From positions 163,543 through 227,542 of the forward strand of contig NZ_JAEAMR010000018.1 in assembly GCF_015999245.1 (NCBI RefSeq): a stretch of 64,000 bases of DNA, written 5' to 3'. This stretch comes from Streptomyces sp. AV19. Lineage in GTDB: Bacteria > Actinomycetota > Actinomycetes > Streptomycetales > Streptomycetaceae. This document shows, one piece after another, positions 9,001 through 16,949 of this stretch (within the stretch, counting starts at the first letter, position 1; each line of letters begins with the position of its first letter). The position numbers and the translations under genes are program-made. The notes beneath the pieces were generated by a model, which searched no databases, was not told where the DNA came from, and saw only the letters and a list, made by a program, of their open reading frames with translations.

Positions 9001-11401
9001 ACGCGGGGTCGTCGGTCCGGCTGACCAGCGCGCCCTTGATGGCGAGCGGGGGCCGGGCGTAGCCGACGCTCATCCCGTCCAGCCGGAAGGACGGGTTGCC
9101 CGGGTCGTCCAACGGGATACCGAGGCCGAGTCCTTCGACGCCGATATCGAGCCCGGCCATGCCGAGGGAGGCGTCGAACAGCATCCATACGGTGCCGGCG
9201 GCGAAGCCGACGCCGACGCGGCGCAGGCGCAGCGGGCCGACGGCGCGCTGGACGCCGATCCAGGCGACCATGGGAGCACTGGGCGCGGGCGCGGCCGCCA
9301 ACTGCTTCGCGGACTCAAGGTGCTTGCTGCGGCTTCCACCACCACCCCGGACAACGACCGACGTCGCCGTGGTCCGGCCGGGCAGTCGCAGATCGACGAC
9401 GAAGGCGAGGCCCTTGGCCAGTCCGTCGCCGGGCAGCGCGGGCAGCGCGGCGTCGGCGGCGGCCACCGCGCGGTTGAGACCGGCCACCCGGGCGGCCGAC
9501 AGGCCGTGGGAGGCGATCAGCACGCCGAGGCCGCGTACGCCCACGTCCTCGCCGTCGGGTATCTGGCCGTGCAGCAGCGGTATCTGCGACAGCCGGGCGT
9601 CCAGGCCCAGCCCGGCGCGGACGGCCCAGACGCGCTCGCCGGCCGCCGCCTGCTGGTCGGAGACGAACAGCAGCGAGCCGCCGTCCTTCTCCTTCACCGC
9701 GAAGACGACGGACTTGCGCGGGCCCGAGTACGCAATCGTCAGGGCGGTGACCGTGCCCAGCCTGCCCAGCAGCGCGGTGACGGACTCGTCGCCGCTCACC
9801 CCGAGCGCCCCGGCGACGTCGGCGAGCGAGACGCCCTGCGTGTCGGTGCAGGAGGCGGTGAACTCGGCGAGCTGCGCGTCCTTGACCGCGAACGTCAGGA
9901 CGCGGGGGTCCCCGTGTTTCTGCGGGATCGCGATGGAGAGGGTGGCGGCGTACGTCTGGTCATAGCCGGTCGCCCCGTCGCGCTTGGTCAGGTCTACGCT
10001 CAGGTCGAGGTCCGCCTCGGCGGTGCCGAGCGGGAACCGGGCCTGCGCCTGGAGGCCGAAGTGCTTCGAGGCGCTGTCGTAGTCGACGGCGAGGTGCGCG
10101 ATGTCGACGTCCTTGAGCACCGGGGGCGGCGCGATGCCGAACGCGGAGAAGACGTCGGCGGGTTGGAGGTGGGTGGCCTCGGCGGAGAACTTCCATCCGG
10201 CACCGGTGGCCCACGCGCCGTACACGTCCACGGTCGCGTCGCCCAGCTGCCAGCCGGCCGTCGCCTCGGCGGCCGTCGCGTTGTCCTGGTGCCTGAGGAC
10301 CAATGTGACGTCGGAGAGGGCGAAGTCGTCGCCGGCCTTCCAGACGTCCTGGATCTCCAGCTCGACGCCGTAGCCCCAGGAGGCGTCCCGTTCGAGGTCG
10401 GCGCCCAGCTCCAGGCGGCTGACGGTCAGTTCGGCGGGCACGGGTACGCCGGGGAAGCGGTCGGTGAGCAGGTGGCCCAGCGGCAGCGGGGTGAGCAGGG
10501 TGCCGGTGAGGGAGCGGTCGGGGAAACTCACTCCGACACCCACCGTAACCTCGTCGGCGAGCGTGACGATGCCACTGAGCACCGCCGCCACTGCCGGACG
10601 AGCGGTGTGCGGGTTCACCACGGTGAAGTCGACGGCCAGCTTGTCCAGCTTGAGCAGGCCCGGGAGCGGTTCCCAGGAGGTGCCCAGCTCAAGCCCGATG
10701 CCGACGCCGAGCCATCGCGGACCCTGAGGGTCGAAGTTGACGGAGACGTCGGTCAGTCGGAGGGACGCGCCCTGGGCCACCTCGGCGGGCAGCAGGTCGA
10801 AACTTCCGGCGAGCAGCCCGGCCCAAGGCAGCAGCGAGTCCATGGCGGGCAGCGGGACACCGGAGAAGTCCCCTGCGAGCTGCCAGCTCTGGAACGTGTT
10901 CCGGGGCGGGTAACCCCAGACGTACGGCCGGGGGGACGCCTGTGCGTCGGGGAACAGCAACTCGACACCGCAGCCGGTCTCGGCCGTCGGGGCGTCGTCG
11001 CCGATGCCGGGTTCGACGCCGAAGACGAGGTGCACCGGGCCCAGTCCGATCCGCTCCAGTGCGGACGGAATCGCGCTCAGCTCCGCGGGAAGCCCCGGGC
11101 CGTCCGGCGTGAGCACGACGTCGACGCGGACACCGGCCACGGTCTCGTCGTTGTCATCGGCGAAGAACAGGACGTCCGCAGCGGACGCCGCCTGGTTCAG
11201 AAGCGTGACCTTGCCGCTGACGCGGAGGCCGTCGGTGTCGACGCTCGTCACGTCTCGGATGTCGAGGACGGCATCCGGCAGGAAGGTGGCGAACAGGTCG
11301 CCGGCCGGGGCGAGGTCGAGCAATTGCGCGTCGACGCGCAGGTGGGTGTCGCGACCGGCCTGTTCCAGGGCGGTACGCAGATCGGAGATGTTCCAGGGCA
11401 T
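6083..11401 (-). CDS. Giant DUF6603-like protein with C-terminal YVTN/beta-propeller repeats
   Basis: A 1772-residue protein built almost entirely of repetitive beta-strand-like sequence. Residues about 1-640 contain many short LxLxVxxG-type strands. Residues about 650-1160 resemble the DUF6603 family as I remember it (AFVVDLRLPGRTTATSVVV, GFGFNTDLRLPEG, LWFISFSIAFGEGG). Residues about 1445-1760 hold beta-propeller blades of the YVTN/lactonase type (LLAVSPDGTRLCVVN, LAVDPLGRWVYALN, LVASPDGTRLYVAN). No signal peptide is visible, so the protein looks cytoplasmic unless exported by a dedicated route. It starts 17 bases after the stop of the MBL hydrolase gene and overlaps the next gene by ATGA. 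The propeller suggests a binding or recognition surface. The DUF6603 assignment comes from pattern memory, not from a search. Confidence 0.8.
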   Translation of the reverse strand: MPWNISDLRTALEQAGRDTHLRVDAQLLDLAPAGDLFATFLPDAVLDIRDVTSVDTDGLRVSGKVTLLNQAASAADVLFFADDNDETVAGVRVDVVLTPDGPGLPAELSAIPSALERIGLGPVHLVFGVEPGIGDDAPTAETGCGVELLFPDAQASPRPYVWGYPPRNTFQSWQLAGDFSGVPLPAMDSLLPWAGLLAGSFDLLPAEVAQGASLRLTDVSVNFDPQGPRWLGVGIGLELGTSWEPLPGLLKLDKLAVDFTVVNPHTARPAVAAVLSGIVTLADEVTVGVGVSFPDRSLTGTLLTPLPLGHLLTDRFPGVPVPAELTVSRLELGADLERDASWGYGVELEIQDVWKAGDDFALSDVTLVLRHQDNATAAEATAGWQLGDATVDVYGAWATGAGWKFSAEATHLQPADVFSAFGIAPPPVLKDVDIAHLAVDYDSASKHFGLQAQARFPLGTAEADLDLSVDLTKRDGATGYDQTYAATLSIAIPQKHGDPRVLTFAVKDAQLAEFTASCTDTQGVSLADVAGALGVSGDESVTALLGRLGTVTALTIAYSGPRKSVVFAVKEKDGGSLLFVSDQQAAAGERVWAVRAGLGLDARLSQIPLLHGQIPDGEDVGVRGLGVLIASHGLSAARVAGLNRAVAAADAALPALPGDGLAKGLAFVVDLRLPGRTTATSVVVRGGGGSRSKHLESAKQLAAAPAPSAPMVAWIGVQRAVGPLRLRRVGVGFAAGTVWMLFDASLGMAGLDIGVEGLGLGIPLDDPGNPSFRLDGMSVGYARPPLAIKGALVSRTDDPAYDTLVEGALVVSAEQFGLTALGAYAWPHGSSGGPSMFLFGKASGQFGGPPPVEVTEIMAGFGFNTDLRLPEGDQVLEFPFLQDMTDTEPLDVLQKLMGGGKDAWVRPAAGQLWFAAGLGFRVFEFLDGQALLVLEVGEDFAVAVLGTAEARFPKTGPQTYARVRMGLSAKYRASEQILKVTAQLAPGSYLLDEACVLTGGFALYTWFDEDHAGDFVLTLGGYHPHYPVPAHYPKVPRLGFSWPVTSELTISGGSYFALTPGAIMAGGALDVNYRSGDLHAWLTAHANMLIEWAPFHFEADVDVSVGVSFVLDLWLVRETIRVEIGASLRLWGPPTAGEVTIHLWFISFSIAFGEGGAHADDPAPWADVVKQLPARENAVRLAPMDGLLPVRSQDEPGLWIVAPGAFSFAVRTAVPVSTLRLDGSQREITGHKVNIRPRHDQGTGLASVLTVTLTKGTDTQDLGAWYAGRPAENRASLPGALWSAYDDRKLDIHSTQQVTNQLMGVDLRLPAPAEKGDAGLVVGAGVIAHDDRKPDGILPLRQPATAVPVALELGAEAPPELPADVPELVVETVRDTAPALAAVTSASTGTTVAQSRDRLFAAMEYLDVSPGSNEPLKADDALVAGDIDAKPDEPVPGTPTASERLYVLGAGRTVTPVDAQSLTAYPAVGLDLAAPTLLAVSPDGTRLCVVNDDQGIDVRDISANPPGEAPTVFSDTLWGYKKTRGASVSPDSKWAYVTAAQSRQMLILDLTSTPPGKRDFAAQGTSGEAVPAAKRQWDAGPQLVYLARTDQDTVARVDVTPGKWPAELTPALPAGPSPTRLAVDPLGRWVYALNAGRSTVTVTGTDPATGIVATLRTGTDPSALVASPDGTRLYVANATSGTVSVFDTSGAVPQETGEPVWIGPDVIALAVSAAGDRLFAVRSRTRVVHVVDTTATPPVLLPGTVPLTDDPVALAVTAPAPVTTGTKEGGAA

Positions 11402-11418
11402 GGGAACTGGGCCTCTTC

Positions 11419-12669
11419 CTACTCGTACCAGATGTCGTAGGAGCCGGGTTTGGGGTCGTCCAACTTCAAATGCCAGTCGACGCCACGCCAGTTGGCCGCG
11501 TCTCCCTTGGCCGTCGAGCCCCCGCCCTTGGTCGTCCGTCCGCCCTTGACCGGCGGCATTGCCATGGTGCTGAACAGCCCCTCGGCCGTCGGCGTGTATA
11601 TGAATTCGCCGTTCTTATTGGAGTCGTCGTGGACGACGTATCCCCACTGCTGCCCGGGTCTCACCTGGACGGGAGGTATGTTGTTGTTCTTCAGAACCTT
11701 CCTCCACGTCTTGAGCAGCCGGCCGTCGATATTGCTCTTCGTAAACGTCCCGGATCCCCCTGAGAACACCAGCACTCCCGTACTGACGAACAGCCCGTCG
11801 GGGGTGGTGTAGTTCAGCCAGTTGTCGGTGTTGGAGGTTTTGCTCCCGTGGTGGCCCAGTTTGAGCCACAATTTGGTCTGCCGCTCGAGCCGGCCTCCCG
11901 CGAAGCCCGTACTGAGGTATTCCTCGTTGAGCTCCACCGCATCGGCCATCAGCAGAACCCGCTGCCGGTTCCCGTTCGCATCGGGGTCCCCCTGGAGCAG
12001 GGTCACCAGGCTCGACTCGTTGGCGATGGCTTCCTTTGCGCCTTCCCGGCGCTTCGCCTCGTCCCTTTCCTCCGGAGTCGGCGACGACGTCGGCTTCTTC
12101 GGGTACTTCCTACTGATCGTCGGATTCACACCGACCGCGGCTCCGACCATGAGCAGTTCCGCGCCGTGTGTTCCCCGCACCAACGTCTCCGGATTCGCGG
12201 GCATGGTGACGAGGTCGGGCTCCGACAGCACACCTGGGCCCCCGTGCCGATCGCAGAACGTCCCCCAGGACTCGATCAGGTCCTGCACAAAGCTCTGGCT
12301 GCCCTCCTTGTAGTCACCGACGGTCAGCCCGTACTTGATATGGGCTATCTGGTACTTCAGGCGGTACGGCTGTGTGTCCTGCAGGACATGCGAAAGGAGG
12401 TTGAAGTGGTCCTTGTCGGGATGCGTGATGACCAGGCAGTCCAGCACATTCGGGGTCTTCAGGCGCGCCATGTAGTCGCCGATTTTGCTGTCGAGCCGCT
12501 TGACCATGTCGGTGTGCCCCTGAAAGGGGTTCAACGAGTCGACCTGCTGGCTCGAACCGCAGTCGATGAGCACCGCGTGCGTCCCGACTTTGTCGCCCGG
12601 CTTGTCGTAGAACCACAGTAACGTGCAATCGCCTTGACCGACGTTGAAGAAGACGACTTCGACCGGCAT
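11419..12669 (-). CDS. ComEC-like metallo-beta-lactamase-fold hydrolase
   Basis: A 416-residue soluble hydrolase of the metallo-beta-lactamase superfamily. It starts MPVEVVFFNVGQGDCTLL, the usual beta-strand and GQGD opening of ComEC/Rec2-type hydrolase domains. The metal-binding motif THPDKDHF lies at residues about 82-89 and the LGHHGSKTS motif near 271-280. ComEC membrane domains are absent. I chose the ATG at 12669 over an in-frame start at 12822 because GGAGAGG sits eight bases upstream and because homology-like sequence begins exactly there. It is the first gene of the operon and may act on a nucleic acid, nucleotide or phosphoester substrate. The reading frame has more A/T than its neighbours (for example GATATGGG, TATATGAATTC), which hints at a different origin. 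Free-standing ComEC-like hydrolases occur in conflict systems, but no antiviral role is shown here. Confidence 0.85.
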   Translation of the reverse strand: MPVEVVFFNVGQGDCTLLWFYDKPGDKVGTHAVLIDCGSSQQVDSLNPFQGHTDMVKRLDSKIGDYMARLKTPNVLDCLVITHPDKDHFNLLSHVLQDTQPYRLKYQIAHIKYGLTVGDYKEGSQSFVQDLIESWGTFCDRHGGPGVLSEPDLVTMPANPETLVRGTHGAELLMVGAAVGVNPTISRKYPKKPTSSPTPEERDEAKRREGAKEAIANESSLVTLLQGDPDANGNRQRVLLMADAVELNEEYLSTGFAGGRLERQTKLWLKLGHHGSKTSNTDNWLNYTTPDGLFVSTGVLVFSGGSGTFTKSNIDGRLLKTWRKVLKNNNIPPVQVRPGQQWGYVVHDDSNKNGEFIYTPTAEGLFSTMAMPPVKGGRTTKGGGSTAKGDAANWRGVDWHLKLDDPKPGSYDIWYE

Positions 12670-12898
12670 GGACAACCTCTCCGCGTTACGGGGAAATTCA
12701 GGACCTCCCGGCCTCTCCCCCACACCCCCGGAGCCAGGCCGACGCAGAATGATCACTCGGGCGGAGAGCCCGCACCGACGCACCCGCCAGTTTCCGGCCA
12801 CCGCCTCGCACACCGCGATCACGTCACTGCAGCACGGCGCCGACCGGGCGGCGGGGCGCGGAGCCCTGACACCGCGTGGTCACGCCCACCCGCATAGC

Positions 12899-12915
12899 GG
12901 TTACTTATGGTTACT
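12899..12915. promoter_or_regulatory. Direct repeat GGTTACT x2, 10-bp period (candidate operator)
   Basis: GGTTACT occurs at 12899-12905 and again at 12909-12915, exactly one helical turn apart. Read on the minus strand this is AGTAACC-ATA-AGTAACC. It lies about 230 bp upstream of the first gene of the four-gene operon, so it could be a head-to-tail regulator binding site. No partner regulator is encoded beside it. Confidence 0.4.
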
Positions 12916-12931
12916 CCAGCACGCGCTGGAG
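12914..12931. repeat. 7-bp inverted repeat CTCCAGC-ACGC-GCTGGAG
   Basis: A perfect 7-bp stem with a 4-base spacer partly overlaps the second GGTTACT repeat. It could be a dyad operator or a small hairpin in a 5' untranslated region. Confidence 0.4.
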
Positions 12932-13549
12932 CGTACACGGAGACGAGAGACCGGAAACCTGTCCGAAGATCGACGGAATAACAGGTCCCGCCGGGCCGCC
13001 CGGGGGACGGGGTCCGCGCGTTCCGTCGTGCCCTGCGGCTCCTCCGAGAGGCGCGCAGTGCCACGGTAGGAGGCTCCGCTCCCGGCGGAGGACGTTCGCG
13101 ACGCTCGGCACGGCGACCGCATCCGCCCGGCGGAGCCCGGGCAGGACCGGGGACGCCCATGCCGTAGCGGATGTCGCTGCCTGCGGTGAGGTCGGCCAGG
13201 TGCTGGACGAGTCGGCAGATGAGCGCCCGGTCACCGTCCAGGCACTGGTTCCACCTGGTGAGATGCGCGGCTGCGCACGATTGCCGCTGTGGCATCGCTG
13301 TCGCCGCAGGGTTCACTTCCGATGGGCGCACGTCCGTCGCCCGGGCCGTTGAGGCAGCGGGTCATGGTCTCGCACGCGATGCCGTACGGGCGTCGGCGAC
13401 GGCCACCAGCCAACGCACCGTCCCCGATGTGACCGAAAGTGCCGACCCGGGCGAGCGGCGCGGCTCCGGGAACGGAGGGGCGCAGCGCTCGTGCGGCGCG
13501 GCGGCGAACTCCGGACGTTGTCCGTCCACAACGGGCAACAAAAAGAAAG

Positions 13550-13575
13550 GGAAAGGAGGCCACCCACTCCTTTCC
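13550..13575. terminator. Stem-loop, 9-bp stem
   Basis: GGAAAGGAG (13550-13558) pairs perfectly with CTCCTTTCC (13567-13575) around an 8-base loop. It is the first of two hairpins in front of the glycosyltransferase gene. The arm contains a Shine-Dalgarno-like AAGGAG, so it could equally mask a ribosome binding site. Confidence 0.45.
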
Positions 13576-13596
13576 ACTCTCAACGTATAGCGCACC

Positions 13597-13619
13597 GGGG
13601 GGCTTGCGGCAAGCCCCCC
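13597..13619. terminator. Stem-loop, perfect 10-bp GC-rich stem
   Basis: GGGGGGCTTG pairs with CAAGCCCCCC across a CGG loop. There is no U-tract, which is common for Streptomyces terminators. It lies 57 bp before the glycosyltransferase start, so it could end upstream transcription or work as an attenuator. Confidence 0.55.
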
Positions 13620-13675
13620 GTCATGCCGCAGAATCACCGGCCGAAGCCGGAATCCATGGGAACGGGTGTTGCGCA

Positions 13676-14887
13676 GTGCGGGTGTTGTTGTCGACGTACG
13701 GGTCGCGCGGGGATGTCGAACCGCTGGTGGGACTCGCGGAGCAGTTGCGGGCGCTCGGTGCGGAGGTGCGGGTGTGCGCGCCGCCGGACGAGGAGTTCGC
13801 GCAGCGGCTGGCCGGTGTCGGCGTGCCGTTGGTGCCGGTCGGCCCGTCGGCGCGCGAGTTGACGAAGTCGGCGCCGCCGCCTTCGTCCCTGCCGCAGCGG
13901 GCGGCCGAGTTGATCGCCGGTCAGTTCGAGACGGTGATCGCGGCGGCGGAGGACTGTGACGTGTTGGTGGCGACCGGCATGATGCCGGCCGCGGCCGGCG
14001 CGCTGTCGGTGGCCGAGAAGCTGGGCATCCGCTCCGTGTCCGTGACCTTCCAGCAGCTGACCCTCCCGTCGCCGCACCGCCGGCCGCTGGCGTATCCGGG
14101 CCGGCCGTTCCCGCCGGAGGTGACCGACAACCGGGTGCTGTGGGACCTGGACGCCCGGAGCGTCAACGTGCTGTTCGGTGAGGCGCTCAACACGAACCGG
14201 GCGTCGATCGGCCTGCCCCCGGTGGACGACGTCCGCGACTACGTCATCGGCGACCGGCCGTGGCTGGCGACGGACCCGGTCCTGGACCCGTGGCAGGAGA
14301 CACCGGACTTCGACGTCGTGCAGACCGGCGCGTGGATCATGCCGGACGAACGCCCGCTCCCCGCCGAGTTGTTGGCGTTCCTGGACGCCGGCACGCCACC
14401 GGTGTACGTGGGCTTCGGCAGCATGCCCATGCACGCGGCGGCGGACGTCGCCCAGGTGGCCGTCGAGGCGGTCCGGGCGCAGGGCCATCGCGTACTCGTC
14501 AGGCGCGGCTGGGCCGACCTGGCCCCGGTCGACGACCGGGACGACTGCTTCACCGTCGGCGAGGTCAACCACCAGGCGCTGTTCGGCCGGGTGGCCGCCG
14601 TCGTGCACCACGGCGGCGCGGGCACCACGGCGACGGCCACCCGGGCCGGCGCGCCGCAGGTGGTGGTTCCCCAGGCGACGGACCAGCCGTACTGGGCGGG
14701 CCGGGTGGCCGAACTGGGCATCGGCGCGGCACACGACGGCCCGGCGCCGACCTTCGCGTCCCTGTCGGCCGCGCTCGGGAAGGCCCTCACCTTCGAGACC
14801 CGCACTCGGGCGGAGGCCGTGGCCGGCCTGATCCGCACCGACGGGACGGCGGTGGCCGCGAAGCTGCTGCTCGACGCGATCGGCTGA
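13676..14887 (+). CDS. Family 1 (MGT/vancomycin-type) glycosyltransferase
   Basis: A 403-residue GT-B glycosyltransferase that moves a sugar from a nucleotide donor to a small-molecule acceptor in the cytoplasm. It starts MRVLLSTYGSRGDVEPL, the classic N-terminus of actinobacterial natural-product glycosyltransferases, which is why I place the start at the GTG at 13676 rather than at longer in-frame options. The donor-binding region HHGGAGTT lies at residues 311-318 and is followed by TRAGAPQVVVPQATDQPYW. Length and layout match the family. No sugar-biosynthesis or scaffold genes are adjacent, so it may act on an exogenous compound such as a macrolide or on a sterol or lipid acceptor. Two hairpins precede it. 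The ribosome binding site is weak. The family call is firm; the substrate is unknown. Confidence 0.85.
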   Translation: MRVLLSTYGSRGDVEPLVGLAEQLRALGAEVRVCAPPDEEFAQRLAGVGVPLVPVGPSARELTKSAPPPSSLPQRAAELIAGQFETVIAAAEDCDVLVATGMMPAAAGALSVAEKLGIRSVSVTFQQLTLPSPHRRPLAYPGRPFPPEVTDNRVLWDLDARSVNVLFGEALNTNRASIGLPPVDDVRDYVIGDRPWLATDPVLDPWQETPDFDVVQTGAWIMPDERPLPAELLAFLDAGTPPVYVGFGSMPMHAAADVAQVAVEAVRAQGHRVLVRRGWADLAPVDDRDDCFTVGEVNHQALFGRVAAVVHHGGAGTTATATRAGAPQVVVPQATDQPYWAGRVAELGIGAAHDGPAPTFASLSAALGKALTFETRTRAEAVAGLIRTDGTAVAAKLLLDAIG

Positions 14888-15095
14888 GCGAGACCGCCGG
14901 CGTCGGCGTGAACCACGCGGGACCATCGAGCCGCGGAAACCGCCGGGCGCCGGGCTGCACCGCCGGCTCGGCACCGGGCCTGGTGCCGCCCGGTCACCCG
15001 CTCGGTTGTCCGGGGCATGCGGGGCGAGCACCGCGGCTCGACAATGCTCCTGAATGCTCCTGGACGACCGTTCTTCCCGGACACAGGGAGTTCGC

Positions 15096-15722
15096 ATGCG
15101 GCGAATACGGTGGGCAGCGCTGGGAATCGGCCTGCTGACAGGCACGTTGATCGCGGGTCGGCTGGCCTACGCGTCCGACACCGTCTCCTTCAACGTGCCG
15201 AGCGTGTCCGGCGAATGCCCCGTTTCGTGGACGAAGACGGGCGTCACCTTCCAGGCAACCGTGCCCGGAAGGACACCGTCGTCCTTCACTCTGGAAGGCG
15301 GCACAGGGACCGTCGATGTCGCGGGAGATCCGATTGCCCTGGCGCTGGACCCGGCGAAGTTGAGTGACGCGGTGGCCCTCACAGTGAACCTCACGAGCGG
15401 ATTCACGCTCAGCGACGGCAAGGGGAACGTCGTCGAACTGTCCGGCGGCCAGGCCAAAGCCCCGACCGGCGGGCTCACCTATCTCGTCAGGCATCCGGCC
15501 GATCCGTCCGGCGTCAGGATGGCCGCCCTGGATTACCCGTTGCCGGCGAAACTCAACCCGATGCTGGTGTCCACTCTGCCGGTCGAACTCACCATGGACG
15601 CAACGACCGATCTCACCATCACGCCCGAATTCGCCAAGGTGCTGAACGATGCCTTCGGCACAGGATCGGCATCCGGTGGCCAGACCTTCGGCTCCTGCAC
15701 GGGACACGCCGCCACGGCATAG
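15096..15722 (+). CDS. Secreted protein of unknown function
   Basis: A 208-residue protein with a typical signal peptide: MRRIRWAALGIGLLTGTLIA followed by a cut site near AYA/S at about residue 27. The mature part is Thr/Ser/Val-rich, looks like an all-beta secreted domain and has two cysteines (GECPVSW early, FGSCTG at the end) that could form a disulphide. I chose the ATG at 15096 over one at 15054 because AGGGAG lies five bases upstream and the shorter form starts directly with the signal peptide. I do not recognise a named family. The next gene starts 88 bp downstream; whether they share a transcript is not evident. Confidence 0.7.
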   Translation: MRRIRWAALGIGLLTGTLIAGRLAYASDTVSFNVPSVSGECPVSWTKTGVTFQATVPGRTPSSFTLEGGTGTVDVAGDPIALALDPAKLSDAVALTVNLTSGFTLSDGKGNVVELSGGQAKAPTGGLTYLVRHPADPSGVRMAALDYPLPAKLNPMLVSTLPVELTMDATTDLTITPEFAKVLNDAFGTGSASGGQTFGSCTGHAATA

Positions 15723-15809
15723 CCCACAACAGCCTGCCAATGGGCACCGCGCTGTTGCACTCCTGGTCGAGTCGGCGCGCACCGATGCCGGAGCAGAAAG
15801 TGGCAGAAA

Positions 15810-16949
15810 GTGATCGAAGAACACCCGGGGCAACGGCTCCACCCCCGCGTCTTCCCGTCCGCCTTCTGTGTCCCGCAGATCCCGCAGCACGAAATGGAGG
15901 AGATCAGGCGCACGGGATGGGAGTACCTGCGCTGTGTCATCCCCGAGTTCCGCGACCCGGTTCCCTACGAGGCGCTGGGAACCCTGTCGGCGATCTCCGT
16001 ACTGTCGGAGTACCGAGGCGACCTGCTCGACCTGACCACAGGGAAATGGCCGGGGTCGGATCTGTTCGGCGTGCGGGCCGACGCCCTGCTGGAGACCGCG
16101 AGCCGCGTACTGGACCCCCGTGCGGACCTCGCCCGCGAGTACACGGGGAGCCTGCTCTTCATCCTGGAGAAGTCCTCGCACCGCAACAGCGACCTGTTCG
16201 GATACTGGATCGAAGGCCTGGGGTCCAGCCCACAGAATTTCCTGCGAATGCGGGACACTGACGGTCAGGGACGGTTCTTCCTGGCCTACGCGCTGGCGTC
16301 CAACGGGATTTCCGAGTGGTTCCCGGAAGAAGAGGTCCGGGCGCTCATGGAGATGATGTTCGTCATGTACGACGGCCTGGCCTTCTTCAAACACCGGGCG
16401 GAGGCCGACCCCTGCAACCTCTTCGCCTACGCAGGCGGCGACCTGGCGTTCCGGCAGGAGATGTACACCGTCGCACGCAACGCCACTTGGGCGCTGGACG
16501 CCCACGCCTACCGCGACCGTCGCTACCGCGTCGCGGTCACGATGGCACGCCAGATGCCGGCGGTCCACCTGCTCATGCACCGGTACCGGTACGTGGAGGA
16601 CGGCATGATGATCGGCAAGGAGGAGACCGGCAAAGTCGTCCGGAACGCCCGTGAGAACGTCAAGCTGTGGCATCGCCGGGAGGAGGCCGGGCCGGAAGCG
16701 ACCCGCTCCCCGCTGGAGGAACTGCTGTCCCCCGTGCGGCACATGCTGCCCGACGCCGTCGTGGACTGCATGACCCGGGCCGCCGCCGACCGCTGCCCGG
16801 ACTGCGACCGCAGTGCGGTGAGCGGGACACGGGAGGAGAAGGTGTTCGGCGGTGTCCGGCTGTGCGCCTCGTGCCGTCACGACTGGCGCCGCTACCTCAA
16901 GGGCTCGTGGAACCGCTGGTCCGAGGTACTTCCGCTGAAGGACATCTGA
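15810..16949 (+). CDS. Unknown helical protein with C-terminal zinc ribbon, coupled to Rieske oxygenase
   Basis: A 379-residue protein from a GTG start that I do not recognise. Residues 1-310 look all-helical, with motifs such as EMEEIRRTGWEYLRCVIPEF, LLFILEKSSHRNSDLFGYW and MYDGLAFFKHRAEADPCNLF. The C-terminus carries two CxxC pairs (CPDC near 328 and CASC near 351) typical of a zinc ribbon, ending in RHDWRRYLKGSWNRW. There is no signal peptide. Its stop codon overlaps the start of the Rieske oxygenase gene (TGATG), so the two proteins are probably made in fixed ratio and act together. It could be a partner, a substrate-presenting protein or a novel enzyme. Nothing in the sequence decides among these. 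Confidence 0.7.
   Translation: MIEEHPGQRLHPRVFPSAFCVPQIPQHEMEEIRRTGWEYLRCVIPEFRDPVPYEALGTLSAISVLSEYRGDLLDLTTGKWPGSDLFGVRADALLETASRVLDPRADLAREYTGSLLFILEKSSHRNSDLFGYWIEGLGSSPQNFLRMRDTDGQGRFFLAYALASNGISEWFPEEEVRALMEMMFVMYDGLAFFKHRAEADPCNLFAYAGGDLAFRQEMYTVARNATWALDAHAYRDRRYRVAVTMARQMPAVHLLMHRYRYVEDGMMIGKEETGKVVRNARENVKLWHRREEAGPEATRSPLEELLSPVRHMLPDAVVDCMTRAAADRCPDCDRSAVSGTREEKVFGGVRLCASCRHDWRRYLKGSWNRWSEVLPLKDI

Larger units (their letters stand above)
12670..13549. other. About 0.9 kb without a convincing gene
   Basis: This stretch lies between the minus-strand operon that starts at 12669 and the plus-strand glycosyltransferase. Short frames cross it on both strands, but none has a ribosome binding site, codon bias and recognisable protein together. 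It should hold the promoter of the four-gene operon. The only clear structures I see are a pair of direct repeats and an inverted repeat near 12899-12931. Confidence 0.5.

Noticed and set aside
6065..11440. 1791-residue open frame antisense to the DUF6603-like gene
   Set aside because: Same reason: GC3 shadow with Gly/Arg-rich sequence. The minus-strand protein has clear beta-repeat and propeller patterns.
12819..13331. Possible minus-strand gene in the 0.9-kb gap
   Set aside because: It has no ribosome binding site, Arg-rich sequence and no recognisable protein. A transposase remnant was considered, but no catalytic motif or terminal repeats were found.
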